Positions 47,908 to 57,145 are shown, numbered from the stretch's first letter. The stretch: DNA of 64,000 bases from Pseudomonadota bacterium (GCA_947455195.1 CANGMI010000006.1:362945-426944); one strand, 5' to 3'. Translations and numbers: made by a program. Notes: a model not told the origin generated them from the letters alone.

Positions 47908-48681
47908 CGGTTGCTTGGTATGAGCGCGAGCGCGCTGCGCTACGAGCCGCGCGAAGATTGGAATCCCGAGTTTCGGCAGAAGATCGTGGCCATCGCCCAG
48001 CGGCATCGACGCTACGGCTCAGCGATGATCTACCTGAAGCTTCGCTAGGCCGGCGAGCGGGTCAACCACAAGCGAGTGGATCGGCTGTATGCGCAGGAAG
48101 GCCCGCAGGTGCGTCGCCGGCAGCGCAAGAAGATCCCGGTGGGGGATCGCCAGCCGTTGATCCGGCCCTCAGCGCCCAACGAGGTGTGGTCGATGGACTT
48201 CGTGTTCGACCGGGTGGCCGACGGCCGCTCGATCAAGTGCCTGGTGATCGTCGACGACGCCACGCACGAAGCGGTGGCGATCGATCCGGAGCACAGCATC
48301 GGGGGCATGCGCCTGACCCGGTTGCTCGACCGAATCTGCTCGCTTCGAGGCCGACCGAAGATCAGCCGGACCGACAACGGCAGGGAGTTCACCGGCCGGG
48401 CGATGCTGACCTGGGCATATCGAAACGGTGTGCAGTTGAAGCTGATTCAACCAGGCAAGCCCAATCAGAACGCGTACGTCGAATCGTTCAACGGGCGCAT
48501 GCGGGACGAGTGCCTGAATGAACACTGGTTCACCAGGCTCGCGCACGCTCGGGTGGAGATCGAATGCTGGCGGCGGCAATAAAACAAGGAAAGACCCAAG
48601 CGATCCCAGGGTGGGCTGCCTCCGGCAGCCTACGCCGGGCAACTGGCCGACAAGGCCCTTACAATGCCCAGGAGACTCTAA
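47908..48681 (+). pseudogene. IS3-family transposase (OrfB) remnant with two in-frame stops
   Basis: One frame holds the sequence RLLGMSASALRYEPREDWNP, then the DDE catalytic core: VWSMDFVFD (first Asp), [12 protein letters not shown] (second Asp), and [17 protein letters not shown] (Glu). It then ends with NKERPKRSQGGLPPAAYAGQ. A TAG at 48046-48048 and a TAA at 48580-48582 interrupt the frame, and the N-terminal 50 or so residues and OrfA are missing. The DDE residues survive, but the gene cannot make a complete transposase. Confidence 0.85.
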
Positions 48682-48694
48682 ACCCAATCGCTAC

Positions 48695-48715
48695 TCAAAG
48701 CGGGGGGACGTCGCT
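48695..48715. mobile_element. probable right end of the IS3-family remnant
   Basis: CAAAGCGGGGGGACGTCGC follows the transposase stop by about 15 bases and resembles the G-run plus GACGTC ends of several IS3-group elements. No matching left end was found, in line with a truncated copy. The rest of 48682-48833 shows no gene. Confidence 0.4.
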
Positions 48716-48833
48716 GCCAAAGTAGATTCTCAAGCCAAAAGAAATCCCGAGACGCGCAAATGCCGTCCTGAGGGATCAGCCCATGGATGAAAAGGCCGGG
48801 TGATGGAAGGGGCCCCAAGATGAGATCACGCGC

Positions 48834-49754
48834 ATGACGATCAACCTCGTTGTTGCAGTCACCGATGGCGACTGGTTTGAGTTGCTTCGCAGCCGGTCTG
48901 ACCTGACGGAGGTGAACTTCTGGGCGCCTTCCGGGGCCACCTTCCAGGCACTCCAGAAGGGCGAACTCTTTCTGTTCAAGCTGCACTCGCCGCGCAACTT
49001 CATCGTCGGTGGTGGCGTGTTCGCTTATGCGAACAAGCTCCCCTTGTCATTGGCCTGGCAGGCGTTTGGGGTCGCCAATGGGGTTGCGAACCCTCAGGAG
49101 ATGCGCCTTCGAATTGCCCGCTATCGGAGTCTTGATAACAGTGATCGAAGCGATTTCGTCATCGGCTGTCGCATCCTGACGCAACCCTTCTTTTTCGAGG
49201 AGAAGGACTGGATCCCGGTGCCTCCCAGCTGGGCTCCTCAGATCGTCACCTTCAAGCGGTACAACACGGCCGAGGGTGACGGCAAAGCGCTCTGGTCGGC
49301 CGTCAACGAGCGCCTGAGCCGTCAGCGCGTCTTTGCGGCGGCGGAGGAGCCTGCCCGCTATGGAGAACCCCAGTTGATCAGACCGCGCCTGGGACAGGGT
49401 GCCTTCCGTGTTCTTGTGACAGATACCTATGAACGACGCTGTGCCGTGACACGAGAGCGCACCTTGCCGGCGCTCGAGGCGGCCCACATCCGGCCGTACG
49501 GCGACGGGGGCAGTCATGAGGCCAGCAACGGCCTGTTGCTGAGGCGCGACCTTCACAGCCTCTTTGATGCGGGCTATGTCACCGTGACCCCTGACCTGCG
49601 GTTTGAGGTGAGCCGGCGGATCAAGGAGGAGTTCGACAACGGTCGGCACTACTATGAGCTGCACGGCGGCTCGATCTATGTGCCGGCGCGTGCCGATCAG
49701 CGGCCGGATGTTGCCGCGCTGGGGTGGCACAACGAGAACGTTTATCGGGGGTGA
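48834..49754 (+). CDS. HNH restriction endonuclease-like protein
   Basis: 306 aa. The N-terminal half begins TINLVVAVTDGDWFELLRSR and contains GELFLFKLHSPRNFIVGGGV, resembling the PUA/EVE-like modules that read DNA in restriction enzymes. The C-terminal half holds an HNH site: YERRCAVTRERTLPALEAAH, then IRPYGDGGSHEASNGLLLRR and DLHSLFDAGYVTVTPDLRFE, with the His, Asn and His expected of HNH nucleases of the COG3440 type. It probably cuts foreign (perhaps modified) DNA. No methyltransferase is adjacent. It leads directly, by overlap, into the next gene. Confidence 0.75.
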   Translation: MTINLVVAVTDGDWFELLRSRSDLTEVNFWAPSGATFQALQKGELFLFKLHSPRNFIVGGGVFAYANKLPLSLAWQAFGVANGVANPQEMRLRIARYRSLDNSDRSDFVIGCRILTQPFFFEEKDWIPVPPSWAPQIVTFKRYNTAEGDGKALWSAVNERLSRQRVFAAAEEPARYGEPQLIRPRLGQGAFRVLVTDTYERRCAVTRERTLPALEAAHIRPYGDGGSHEASNGLLLRRDLHSLFDAGYVTVTPDLRFEVSRRIKEEFDNGRHYYELHGGSIYVPARADQRPDVAALGWHNENVYRG

Positions 49755-50377
49755 GGGACGCTTTGGGTAACGACGATCTTGACACCCTGATGCGAGTGGC
49801 TGCCTTCGAGCATCTGCGGATGCTAGGGGCACTTTATCCGCATCTGACGCATAAGGAATTAGCCCCGGGCTTCATGTTTCGCGGTGAGCGAATACCGTTG
49901 ATGAATCCGCAGCGCGGAATATTCAAGCCGAGGCAGATGAGATTGCTTCTGTCTATAAAGACTGTTTTCCCGCGGGCTGGCGGTCGTGTCTGGTACGACG
50001 ATCAGCGCCATGTCCATCGACAGATCTTTGACGCTGATGACAGGATTGACTACGCCTTCATGGGCCAGAACCCCGACGCGGCAGACAACCGCTGCCTGCG
50101 CGAGGCGTTCGAGAATCGGATTCCTCTGATCTATTTTCTCGGTATTTCCCTCGAGTGCTATCAGGCTGTCTTTCCAAGCTATATCGTCGATTGGGATGCG
50201 GGAAGCCTGAAAGCGAACGTAGCATTCGGGGTCGCTGAGCACACTGCGCCTGGCCGGCCCACAGCGTTTGATGGGCTTCGGTCCACGCGTGCAGGACTGC
50301 GTTGGCCCGTCCCACGCATACAATCCGCCGCAAGCTTGCAAAAAAGCACGGCCCGCCCACCTTCGCATGAGAATTGA
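49751..50377 (+). CDS. truncated HNH-restriction homologue: recognition half without nuclease half
   Basis: 208 aa from GTG 49751, overlapping the previous stop as GTGA (an ATG at 49724 is also in frame). RGERIPLMNPQRGIFKPRQM, YDDQRHVHRQIFDADDRIDY, NRCLREAFENRIPLIYFLGI and VFPSYIVDWDAGSLKANVAF match the N-terminal domain of COG3440 restriction endonucleases. In full-length proteins an HNH domain of about 100 aa follows; here the last 40 residues are unrelated and stop. It may be a decayed gene, or a specificity partner for the intact HNH protein before it. Confidence 0.6.
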   Translation: MRDALGNDDLDTLMRVAAFEHLRMLGALYPHLTHKELAPGFMFRGERIPLMNPQRGIFKPRQMRLLLSIKTVFPRAGGRVWYDDQRHVHRQIFDADDRIDYAFMGQNPDAADNRCLREAFENRIPLIYFLGISLECYQAVFPSYIVDWDAGSLKANVAFGVAEHTAPGRPTAFDGLRSTRAGLRWPVPRIQSAASLQKSTARPPSHEN

Positions 50378-50404
50378 GCCAATGATCTCACGTTCACAGG
50401 AATC

Positions 50405-51520
50405 ATGAACAGCAAGCGCGTCCTCATCGCAGTTACCGGTCTCACGCCCCAAATTGTCACCGAGACGGTGTTCGCCCTCGCTCGTCAGGAGCCGACATGG
50501 GTTCCGGACGAGATTCGACTGATCACGACAAGAACCGGAGCTGAGAACGCGCGGCTCAATCTGCTCACGCCTGAAACTGGCTGGTTTCATCGCCTCTGCA
50601 AGGACTATGGCCTGGCCGGCGTTCGGTTCGATGCGTCGACGATCCGTATCCTCAAGGGGCGCGATGGAACCGAATTGGATGATATCCGCTCACCTGAAGA
50701 GAACATCGCTGCGGCTGACTTCATCACCGAAGAGGTGCGCGCGGTCACGCAGGATTCCGATAGCGAACTGCACGTCTCCATGGCTGGTGGTAGAAAAACC
50801 ATGGGTTACTACGCTGGTTATGCGCTTTCCCTGTATGGCAGGCCAGTTGATCGGTTGTCGCACGTCCTTGCTTCGCCCCCCTTCGAGAACAATCGTGACT
50901 TTTTCTACCCGACGCCCTACGACCATGCCATACGTGTGAACCAGTCCGGGCGTGAGATCACCTACAACGCGAGGAATGCAACGGTTGAGCTCGCGGATAT
51001 ACCGTTCGTCAGTCTGCGCCATGGACTGCCAGCGGCCCTTCTGTCAGGGGCATCCTCCTTCCGCGCCACCGTGGAAGCTGCTCAGGCGTCGCTTGGCCCG
51101 ACGTCACTCGCTCTTGATCCGGCTTCGCGCCGCATTCGCGCAGGAACCCGCGTCTTGTCCCTGGCGCCGGCTCAGTTTGCCGTTATCGCGGTGCTGGCAT
51201 ATCGCATGGTGCGGGGCATGCCAGCACTTGTCGCACCGTTGCGCGATGCGCCCGATCCTGAATGGTCGCAGTCGTTTCTGCGAGACTTGAGGGACTGTTG
51301 TGGAGCCATGCATCTTTCGGGCAGCATCGAAGACACTCTTACACGCGGTGTTGATGGAAACTGGTTTTCGCCCCACCTTTCACGCTTGCAGAACACTCTC
51401 AGAACGGCACTTGGACCGGCTGCCCTGCCCTACCTTGTCGATCAGGGAAGCCGACCCAGGCGCGGCTACCGTCTACGACTCGATCCGCGAGACATTTCCT
51501 TCGAACCGATCAACGAGTGA
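50405..51520 (+). CDS. CRISPR-associated CARF protein, Csm6/NE0113 (Cas_NE0113) family
   Basis: 371 aa. The N terminus RVLIAVTGLTPQIVTETVFA, then IRLITTRTGAENARLNLL, and MAGGRKTMGYYAGYALSLYG followed by RPVDRLSHVLASPPFENNRD, FFYPTPYD match the NE0113 family, annotated as a Csm6-type ring nuclease. This is a CARF fold that binds cyclic oligoadenylate. The C-terminal 120 residues (LSLAPAQFAVIAVLAYRMVR onwards) look like a winged-helix domain; one R-x6-H (RDCCGAMH) could mimic a HEPN motif. It is probably a sensor or ring nuclease for the type III system, 9 bases from the next effector. Confidence 0.8.
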   Translation: MNSKRVLIAVTGLTPQIVTETVFALARQEPTWVPDEIRLITTRTGAENARLNLLTPETGWFHRLCKDYGLAGVRFDASTIRILKGRDGTELDDIRSPEENIAAADFITEEVRAVTQDSDSELHVSMAGGRKTMGYYAGYALSLYGRPVDRLSHVLASPPFENNRDFFYPTPYDHAIRVNQSGREITYNARNATVELADIPFVSLRHGLPAALLSGASSFRATVEAAQASLGPTSLALDPASRRIRAGTRVLSLAPAQFAVIAVLAYRMVRGMPALVAPLRDAPDPEWSQSFLRDLRDCCGAMHLSGSIEDTLTRGVDGNWFSPHLSRLQNTLRTALGPAALPYLVDQGSRPRRGYRLRLDPRDISFEPINE

Positions 51521-51529
51521 GGCTACGTC

Positions 51530-52699
51530 ATGCTTGAAAGCACCCCCCCGTTCTCTCCCAGGCACGCAGTTCAGTTGATCATGGTGTCGGATCAGGCCGC
51601 GCCGAATCTGCTGCCCGCACTCGACCCGGCGATGAAGCCCAAGCAGATCGTGATGCTTGTCACCGATCGGATGAGAGCGCGAGCCGACTGTCTCAGCCAG
51701 GCTTTTACGGAGGCCGGTATCAAGGTCTCGATGGCCCACCTTGGCGCAGGTGCCAGCACCGACTACGAAAATATCCAGAAGACTGTCTATGATGTTCTGG
51801 AAACCAACGAGCCAACTGAAGTGGCGCTCAATCTGACTGGCGGCACGAAGTTGATGGCCATTGCAGCTCGATCTGCCATGCAAGACAGTGGCGCGCGCTC
51901 CTTCTATGTGGACATTGAGAGCGGTGATCTGATCTGGCTTGACGATCCCATCGCCCACCAAAAGCTGAAATCGACTGTTCGCTTGAGTTCGTATCTCAAG
52001 GCTTATGGTTTCGACGTGCATTCAAAAGCTGAGGTCCCGGGCGTCCCTGTGGCTCAGCAGCAGCTCTTCACTACATTGGTCAATGACATTGGTGCCCTCG
52101 GGCACGCGCTGACTCAACTCAACTGGCTGGGCCAGAAAGCCGAGCGAGACGACACACTCAGTATACCGATCAGTGAAGCCGGCGCGAGCAACCAGAATCT
52201 TGACGCTCTCATTGCTCACTTCGAGCGTGCCGAAATGATCGAACGGCGCGGGGATACCCTTTACTACAAGACCAAAGGCGCACGAGACTTCTGCAAGGGT
52301 GGCTGGCTTGAGCGGCTCGTGTACCAGCAGGTTGAAGCGCTGACGGGCCCGCTCGCCATTCGAGACAAGGCCATGGGACTGGAAATCAAGCGAGATTCCG
52401 TGAGAAACGAACTTGATGTCGCCTTCCTGCACGCTAATCGGTTCTTCGTGATCGAATGCAAGACAGCGCTCATGGACCATCAGACACGGCCTAACAAGGC
52501 GAATGATACGGTGTTCAAACTGGATAACATCGCCAACCGAGTCGGTGGTCTCGGGTACAGGACGATGCTGGTGAGCTATCGGTCATTCTCCAAGCCCGAG
52601 GAAAGCCTGGTGCGGGCTCTGAATGTAAGACTCGTTCAAGGGCGTGATATAAAAAATCTCGAGTCCCACCTGCGAGACTGGGTCAGTGTGCAGCGCTGA
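51530..52699 (+). CDS. Card1/Can2-type CARF-PD-(D/E)xK nuclease effector
   Basis: 389 aa. The N-terminal CARF domain has the strand LIMVSDQAAPNLLPALD, MKPKQIVMLVTDRMRARADC and the ligand loop EVALNLTGGTKLMAIAARSA. A winged-helix-like middle (HFERAEMIERRGDTLYYKTK) is followed by a restriction-like nuclease. Asp296 lies in NELDVAFL, and Glu309-Cys-Lys311 in FFVIECKTAL, giving an intact D...ExK site. Card1/Can2 enzymes are activated by cyclic tetra-adenylate and degrade ssDNA, ssRNA or supercoiled DNA. The residues suggest an active nuclease. Confidence 0.82.
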   Translation: MLESTPPFSPRHAVQLIMVSDQAAPNLLPALDPAMKPKQIVMLVTDRMRARADCLSQAFTEAGIKVSMAHLGAGASTDYENIQKTVYDVLETNEPTEVALNLTGGTKLMAIAARSAMQDSGARSFYVDIESGDLIWLDDPIAHQKLKSTVRLSSYLKAYGFDVHSKAEVPGVPVAQQQLFTTLVNDIGALGHALTQLNWLGQKAERDDTLSIPISEAGASNQNLDALIAHFERAEMIERRGDTLYYKTKGARDFCKGGWLERLVYQQVEALTGPLAIRDKAMGLEIKRDSVRNELDVAFLHANRFFVIECKTALMDHQTRPNKANDTVFKLDNIANRVGGLGYRTMLVSYRSFSKPEESLVRALNVRLVQGRDIKNLESHLRDWVSVQR

Positions 52700-53048
52700 A
52701 GACACGATGCAATCGAATATCTTGCCGGCGGGTTTGCGGAGTTGCCCTGACCTCGGTTAGCGCTCCCCCATCTGTTCAGACGGCCATGGCAGAGCCTCTG
52801 CGTGAGATTTCAGCACGTCAATGCTGCTCAACAGCCTCTCGGCGCGGTGTCAGTTCCATTCAGACCGAAAACCCCTTGCTGTTCAGGCGATCAAGCAGTA
52901 GTCTTTGTTGCATAAGCTACCCGGGCGTGGACATCCCAGCCCGGTGATCATTCGTCAGGTTCTGTTTGCACTGCAAGCTTGCAGATCAGACCGCTCTGGC
53001 ACTCACCGGGCACAGTGTCGAATCGGAAAAGCACCCGCAAGGATCTTC
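52700..53048. other. 349-base gap between CARF effectors and cmr operon
   Basis: No protein-coding or CRISPR-repeat structure was found. Two features stand out: a 14-base palindrome (see next entry) and a weak promoter, TTGCTG (52876-52881) with a 17-base spacer and TAGTCT (52899-52904). This gap may separate two transcription units, one for the effectors and one for cmr1 onward. Confidence 0.5.
52971..52984. promoter_or_regulatory. perfect 14-base palindrome upstream of cmr1
   Basis: CTGCAAGCTTGCAG, 64 bases before the cmr1 start and downstream of the weak promoter. It could be an operator. No regulator gene is known in the window. Confidence 0.4.
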
Positions 53049-54104
53049 ATGATGATCGAGTTGGCGTACCGCCTGGTTTTCAATACGCCTGCCTTCATGG
53101 GCAACGCTGACCAATCGGCCCAGTGGCGTACGCCGCCAATCAAGGCGCTCCTGCGGCAGTGGTGGCGTGTCGCCTACGTTGGCGACCAGACTCCGGGAGT
53201 GACGATTGCGAAGATGCGGACCGTCGAGGGGATGCTTTTTGGGCTTGCCGCGGATAGTGGTTGCGGGTCGCAAAAGAGCCAATTGCGCCTGAGGTTGAAC
53301 TCGTGGAGCGATGGCAGAAAGACCGACTGGGCCCATGAAGATGCGCAGCCCGTGGTTCATGGCGAGGTCGGGAAGCCAGTCGGGGCGCAGTTGTACCTGG
53401 GCTATGGACCGCTTAAGTTCCAGCAAGGCACGGCCTTGAAAGCGCGTGCAGCCATCGGAGAGAAAGAGCACGCTGAACTTCGGCTTGCGCTGCTTGATGA
53501 AAGTGAAGCGTCCCGCCTGGGTACTGCACTGCACTTGTTGAACCTTTACGGGACGTTGGGCGGGCGCAGTCGCAATGGCTGGGGCTCATTTAATCTGACC
53601 CCATTGGAAGGCACACCCAAATTCGGCGCCACTCTTGATGACCGTTTTTTCCTGCCTTGGCGCGATGCGCTGTCCAAGGACTGGCCGCACGCCATCGGTC
53701 GTGACGACAAGGGTCCGTTGATCTGGGAGACGGGCACGCAAAACGACTGGAAAAGCGTGATGCGCCTCTTGGCCGAGATCAAGATCGGCCTACGCACTCA
53801 GGACGCATTCAAGTTTTCAAGTTCAAAGGCTGATGGACGCGTTCATGAGCGTCACTGGTTGAGTTACCCCGTCACTCATCACGACGTGTTCGACTGGAAG
53901 AAAAAGGGATTGCGCCTGCCTAACAGTCTGCGTTTCAAGGTTCGTGCCGGAACTGACGGGACGTTCCGAGGCGTTGTATTTCACATGCCGTGTCTGCCAC
54001 CGCCGGCGTTCGCGCCTGACAAGTCGGCGGTCGTGCAAGTCTGGCAGCAAGTCCACCAATTCCTGGACGCTCGTAACGGCGTTCTCAAACGCATTTCGGC
54101 GTGA
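53049..54104 (+). CDS. cmr1: type III-B RAMP protein Cmr1 (Cas7 group)
   Basis: 351 aa from ATG 53049, with AAGGATC before it. ELAYRLVFNTPAFMGNADQS and RTPPIKALLRQWWRVAYVGD match Cmr1 N termini, and the Gly-rich loop TLGGRSRNGWGSFNL at about 168-181 is a RAMP signature. Cmr1 caps the 3' end of the crRNA in the Cmr effector complex and helps recognise the target RNA. Its stop region overlaps the cmr2 start. Confidence 0.9.
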   Translation: MMIELAYRLVFNTPAFMGNADQSAQWRTPPIKALLRQWWRVAYVGDQTPGVTIAKMRTVEGMLFGLAADSGCGSQKSQLRLRLNSWSDGRKTDWAHEDAQPVVHGEVGKPVGAQLYLGYGPLKFQQGTALKARAAIGEKEHAELRLALLDESEASRLGTALHLLNLYGTLGGRSRNGWGSFNLTPLEGTPKFGATLDDRFFLPWRDALSKDWPHAIGRDDKGPLIWETGTQNDWKSVMRLLAEIKIGLRTQDAFKFSSSKADGRVHERHWLSYPVTHHDVFDWKKKGLRLPNSLRFKVRAGTDGTFRGVVFHMPCLPPPAFAPDKSAVVQVWQQVHQFLDARNGVLKRISA

Positions 54105-54109
54105 CACCC

Positions 54110-57100
54110 ATGTCAAACCAAGACATCCTCTGGCAGACGAAACTCCACGCCCGATTGCATGATCCGGCCGAGAAGGCGCTGGTCTTGTTGCGTGACCCAG
54201 AAGGTCACGAAGGCGGCAGTTCGCGAGTGTTGCAGCGCCTGCTTGGCTTCCAGCGCATCGAAGCGGGCACGATTGATCCTGACAATGACGAGGTCCTCCA
54301 TCGCGTGTTGTTCAGTCATGGCATTCCGGCACAGATGTACGAAACCGTGCGCCGTGCTGATTGGTGGGCCGCGGCTGCAGACCGCCCGCAATGGCCAATG
54401 CAGGAAATCACGGTCACGACGAAAAAGGGCGAGCAGCGCACGCTTCGGGCTGCGGCCAAAGGCAGTCAGGTGCGCTGGTCGAAGGATCCGGTCCTCATAC
54501 ATCCGCTGACTGGTGCTCAGTACCACCTTGGCAATCTCGGGGATACCGAAATAGAGGACCTCAAGTCGCGCTGTTTCGTTCATACGTCGGGACTCGTCCA
54601 GCGCACCGCAGACGCGACGATTGATTGGCATCGCACGTTGCTCGCGTTGTGGCGGTTTGGCCCTGAATTGCGCGAAGATCAGGACAACGGTGCCTTGGGT
54701 GCGCTCTGGCCTCTGCTGCCTGCCGACACCCGCATTCCCGACCACAGCATCTGGGACCATCTGGATCTCACGTCAGCTTTTGCTGGCGCATTCCAGGCTG
54801 ATTCGGTCGGTGATGTGGCGCTGCTGACGGTCGCCATTGGGCCGGTTCAAAGCTTTATCGCGGCTGCACGCAGTACATCCGATCTCTGGGCGGGTTCACA
54901 CCTGCTAGCCCGTCTGGCCTGGGAGGCGATGAAGCCCGTATGCGAAGCATTGGGGCCCGATGCCATCCTTTTCCCGCGTCTGCGCGGCGTGCCGCAGGTA
55001 GACGCCTGGCTGCGTGATGAGGTGAAACTGCCACCAGATCTCTTCGATGGTGCTCCATGGACAGTCAAATCCACGGATGACAACCCGCTATTCGCCGCAG
55101 CGCTACCCAATCGGTTTGTAGCCCTCGTGCCGGCGTCTCGGGCGCGCGAACTGGCTTTGCAGGTGGAGCGGTCCGTGCGGGCATGGTTGCAGGCAGTGGG
55201 TCAGAAGGTGGTTGATCGCCTGCTGAAGGAGGCGGAACTGGCGGCCGATGCTGACAGCCACGCGCATGTCCAGATGCGGCAGCAGCTGGAAGGATTCCCG
55301 GAAGTCCATTGGGCAGCCGTCCCGTTTTCGTTGATCAGTCCTCGCAATGTCGAAAGGCAGAACGATCTGGATACAAGCAGGCTGAGCGAAGCCATGGCCC
55401 CCTTTTTCGGCGCGTCGCCGGGGGAGCCTTGCGGATTTCTTGAGAGTCCAGCCTGGAGAGTGCTCCAGAAGGGCATTCGCTGGGACGGAGACAAGGTCTT
55501 TTTCGAGCCCAACCCAGGCGCGCTCTACCCTGCGGTTCATGACTTGGCTGAACGTGCAATGACGGCTGCCAAGGCTGTGCGCCCCTTCAACCAGCAGCCA
55601 CAGCATGGCTGGCGCTGCTCGCTCACTGGAGAGACTGAGTGGCTGTCGGTTGACCCCGAGCAGTTGAAATGGTCGCCCGGCCAGCGACAAGGCACCCTCT
55701 GGGCGCGCATCGCCAGCAGGCGCCCAGCGTGGGCCCGAAAGGGCGAGCATCTGGGCGCCTTGCCGGCAATCAAGCGCTTGTGGCCAACACTTTTTGCGGA
55801 AGAGGTGGGCAAGCTGGTCGGTGCTGCTGAGGACGCTCGCAGCGCGCATCGATTTGTCGTGTCCACGCATACGATGTCGCTCGCTTGGCAACTGGATGCC
55901 TGGCTTGAGAGGGGTGCTACTACAGAGCCCGGGCTGACCGACAAGCTGAAGGACTACCGCACTGAGACTGTGGCACTGCCGCGCAAGCTGATTCAGAAGT
56001 ACGTGCGTCAGGGGGCTGCCCTTGACGATGCGAGACGCTTGCCGGGGTTACTCGATGCAGCTGATGAACTCGAGGAAAAGTCCGGCAAAGAAGGCGAGGC
56101 GGCTGCGCTACGGGAACTCGTTCGCAAGACCCTCGGCGGCGATGCTGGCAGACTCGAGACTTACTACGCCCTGGTCATGATGGATGGTGATCGTATGGGC
56201 GCCTGGCTCGCAGGCGGCGATGAGTACGCCATCAAATACCGAGACAGCTTCCATCCGCAGACGCGCCAGGGCTTCGACCAGCATGCCGCGAACGAGCCTA
56301 CGCTCAAGGCCTACGGCGAGCAGGCCCGCGCCGTGTCCCCTAACCGCCATCTCTCGATTTCGGCTGCGCTCAACGATTTCTCACTCACCGTCGCCCCGCA
56401 TGTTGTGGAACGTGAGTTTCTGGGTCGTCTGATTTATGCCGGCGGCGATGATGTGCTGGCCATGTTGCCTGTCGGAGACCTGTTACCTGCGATGCAGCGA
56501 CTCCGCATGGCTTATGCCGGGCACGATCCAGCCCACACCGCTGAAGACTCGGCCCGGCAGGGGCTTACGCTCGGGCAGGGCTTCGCCTTGCTGCGACGAG
56601 GAAAAAGTCTCCGGCTCATGCGAATGATGGGTGAGCGGGCGACTGCCAGTGCCGGCGCCGTGATTGCTCATCATCAGGCGCCACTGGGTGCCGTGCTACG
56701 GGAGTTGCGCGCTTCTGAGGGTCGAGCGAAGGGCGAAGGCGGCCGTGATGCTTTTTGCATTACCGTGGTCAAGCGCTCCGGCGGAGCCTTGAGTGTCGTA
56801 GCCAAGTGGGGTGAGCCGGTGGCGCTCCTCGGCGATCTGCGTGACTGGCTTGCCCTGGATGGCGTGTCCCGTCGCGCCGTCTACAACAGTCTGGACTGGG
56901 TCAAGGATATCCCGCCCGAAGATTCCGCCATGCTGCAAGAACTATTGAGCTACCAGTTTCAGCGCCAAGCCAACAGCGATGAAGCCAAAAGCGTCGGTCG
57001 GGGACTGGCGTGCCGTCTGACGGCTCTGGCTTTTGATGACTCATTGCGCCCCAAGCCGGCGAGCAAAGAGCCGCCTCTGTCCTGGCTTGCTCACTTCATG

Positions 57101-57145
57101 GGTGTGGCCGAGTTTCTGGCTCGTGGCACCCGCAGCGCCAAGTGA
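54110..57145 (+). CDS. cmr2: type III-B Cas10 (Cmr2), cOA synthetase with HD domain
   Basis: 1011 aa from ATG 54110. The HD site is His17-Asp18 in LHARLHDPAEKALVLL, followed by GHEGGSSRV. The first palm element is VMMDGDRMGAWLAGGDE at about residue 690, and the GGDD of IYAGGDDVLAMLPVG sits at about 778-781. A GGDD motif predicts cyclic oligoadenylate synthesis from ATP on target RNA binding; the HD site predicts ssDNA cleavage in many homologues. AIGPVQSFIAAARSTSDLWA is a further Cmr2 hallmark. It is the signalling subunit that would activate the CARF effectors upstream. Confidence 0.93.
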   Translation: MSNQDILWQTKLHARLHDPAEKALVLLRDPEGHEGGSSRVLQRLLGFQRIEAGTIDPDNDEVLHRVLFSHGIPAQMYETVRRADWWAAAADRPQWPMQEITVTTKKGEQRTLRAAAKGSQVRWSKDPVLIHPLTGAQYHLGNLGDTEIEDLKSRCFVHTSGLVQRTADATIDWHRTLLALWRFGPELREDQDNGALGALWPLLPADTRIPDHSIWDHLDLTSAFAGAFQADSVGDVALLTVAIGPVQSFIAAARSTSDLWAGSHLLARLAWEAMKPVCEALGPDAILFPRLRGVPQVDAWLRDEVKLPPDLFDGAPWTVKSTDDNPLFAAALPNRFVALVPASRARELALQVERSVRAWLQAVGQKVVDRLLKEAELAADADSHAHVQMRQQLEGFPEVHWAAVPFSLISPRNVERQNDLDTSRLSEAMAPFFGASPGEPCGFLESPAWRVLQKGIRWDGDKVFFEPNPGALYPAVHDLAERAMTAAKAVRPFNQQPQHGWRCSLTGETEWLSVDPEQLKWSPGQRQGTLWARIASRRPAWARKGEHLGALPAIKRLWPTLFAEEVGKLVGAAEDARSAHRFVVSTHTMSLAWQLDAWLERGATTEPGLTDKLKDYRTETVALPRKLIQKYVRQGAALDDARRLPGLLDAADELEEKSGKEGEAAALRELVRKTLGGDAGRLETYYALVMMDGDRMGAWLAGGDEYAIKYRDSFHPQTRQGFDQHAANEPTLKAYGEQARAVSPNRHLSISAALNDFSLTVAPHVVEREFLGRLIYAGGDDVLAMLPVGDLLPAMQRLRMAYAGHDPAHTAEDSARQGLTLGQGFALLRRGKSLRLMRMMGERATASAGAVIAHHQAPLGAVLRELRASEGRAKGEGGRDAFCITVVKRSGGALSVVAKWGEPVALLGDLRDWLALDGVSRRAVYNSLDWVKDIPPEDSAMLQELLSYQFQRQANSDEAKSVGRGLACRLTALAFDDSLRPKPASKEPPLSWLAHFMGVAEFLARGTRSAK

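Noticed and set aside
52780..52880. Possible degenerate CRISPR repeat near GTTCAGACGG and CATTCAGACCG
   Set aside because: The two words are only partly alike, are not regularly spaced, and have no further copies.
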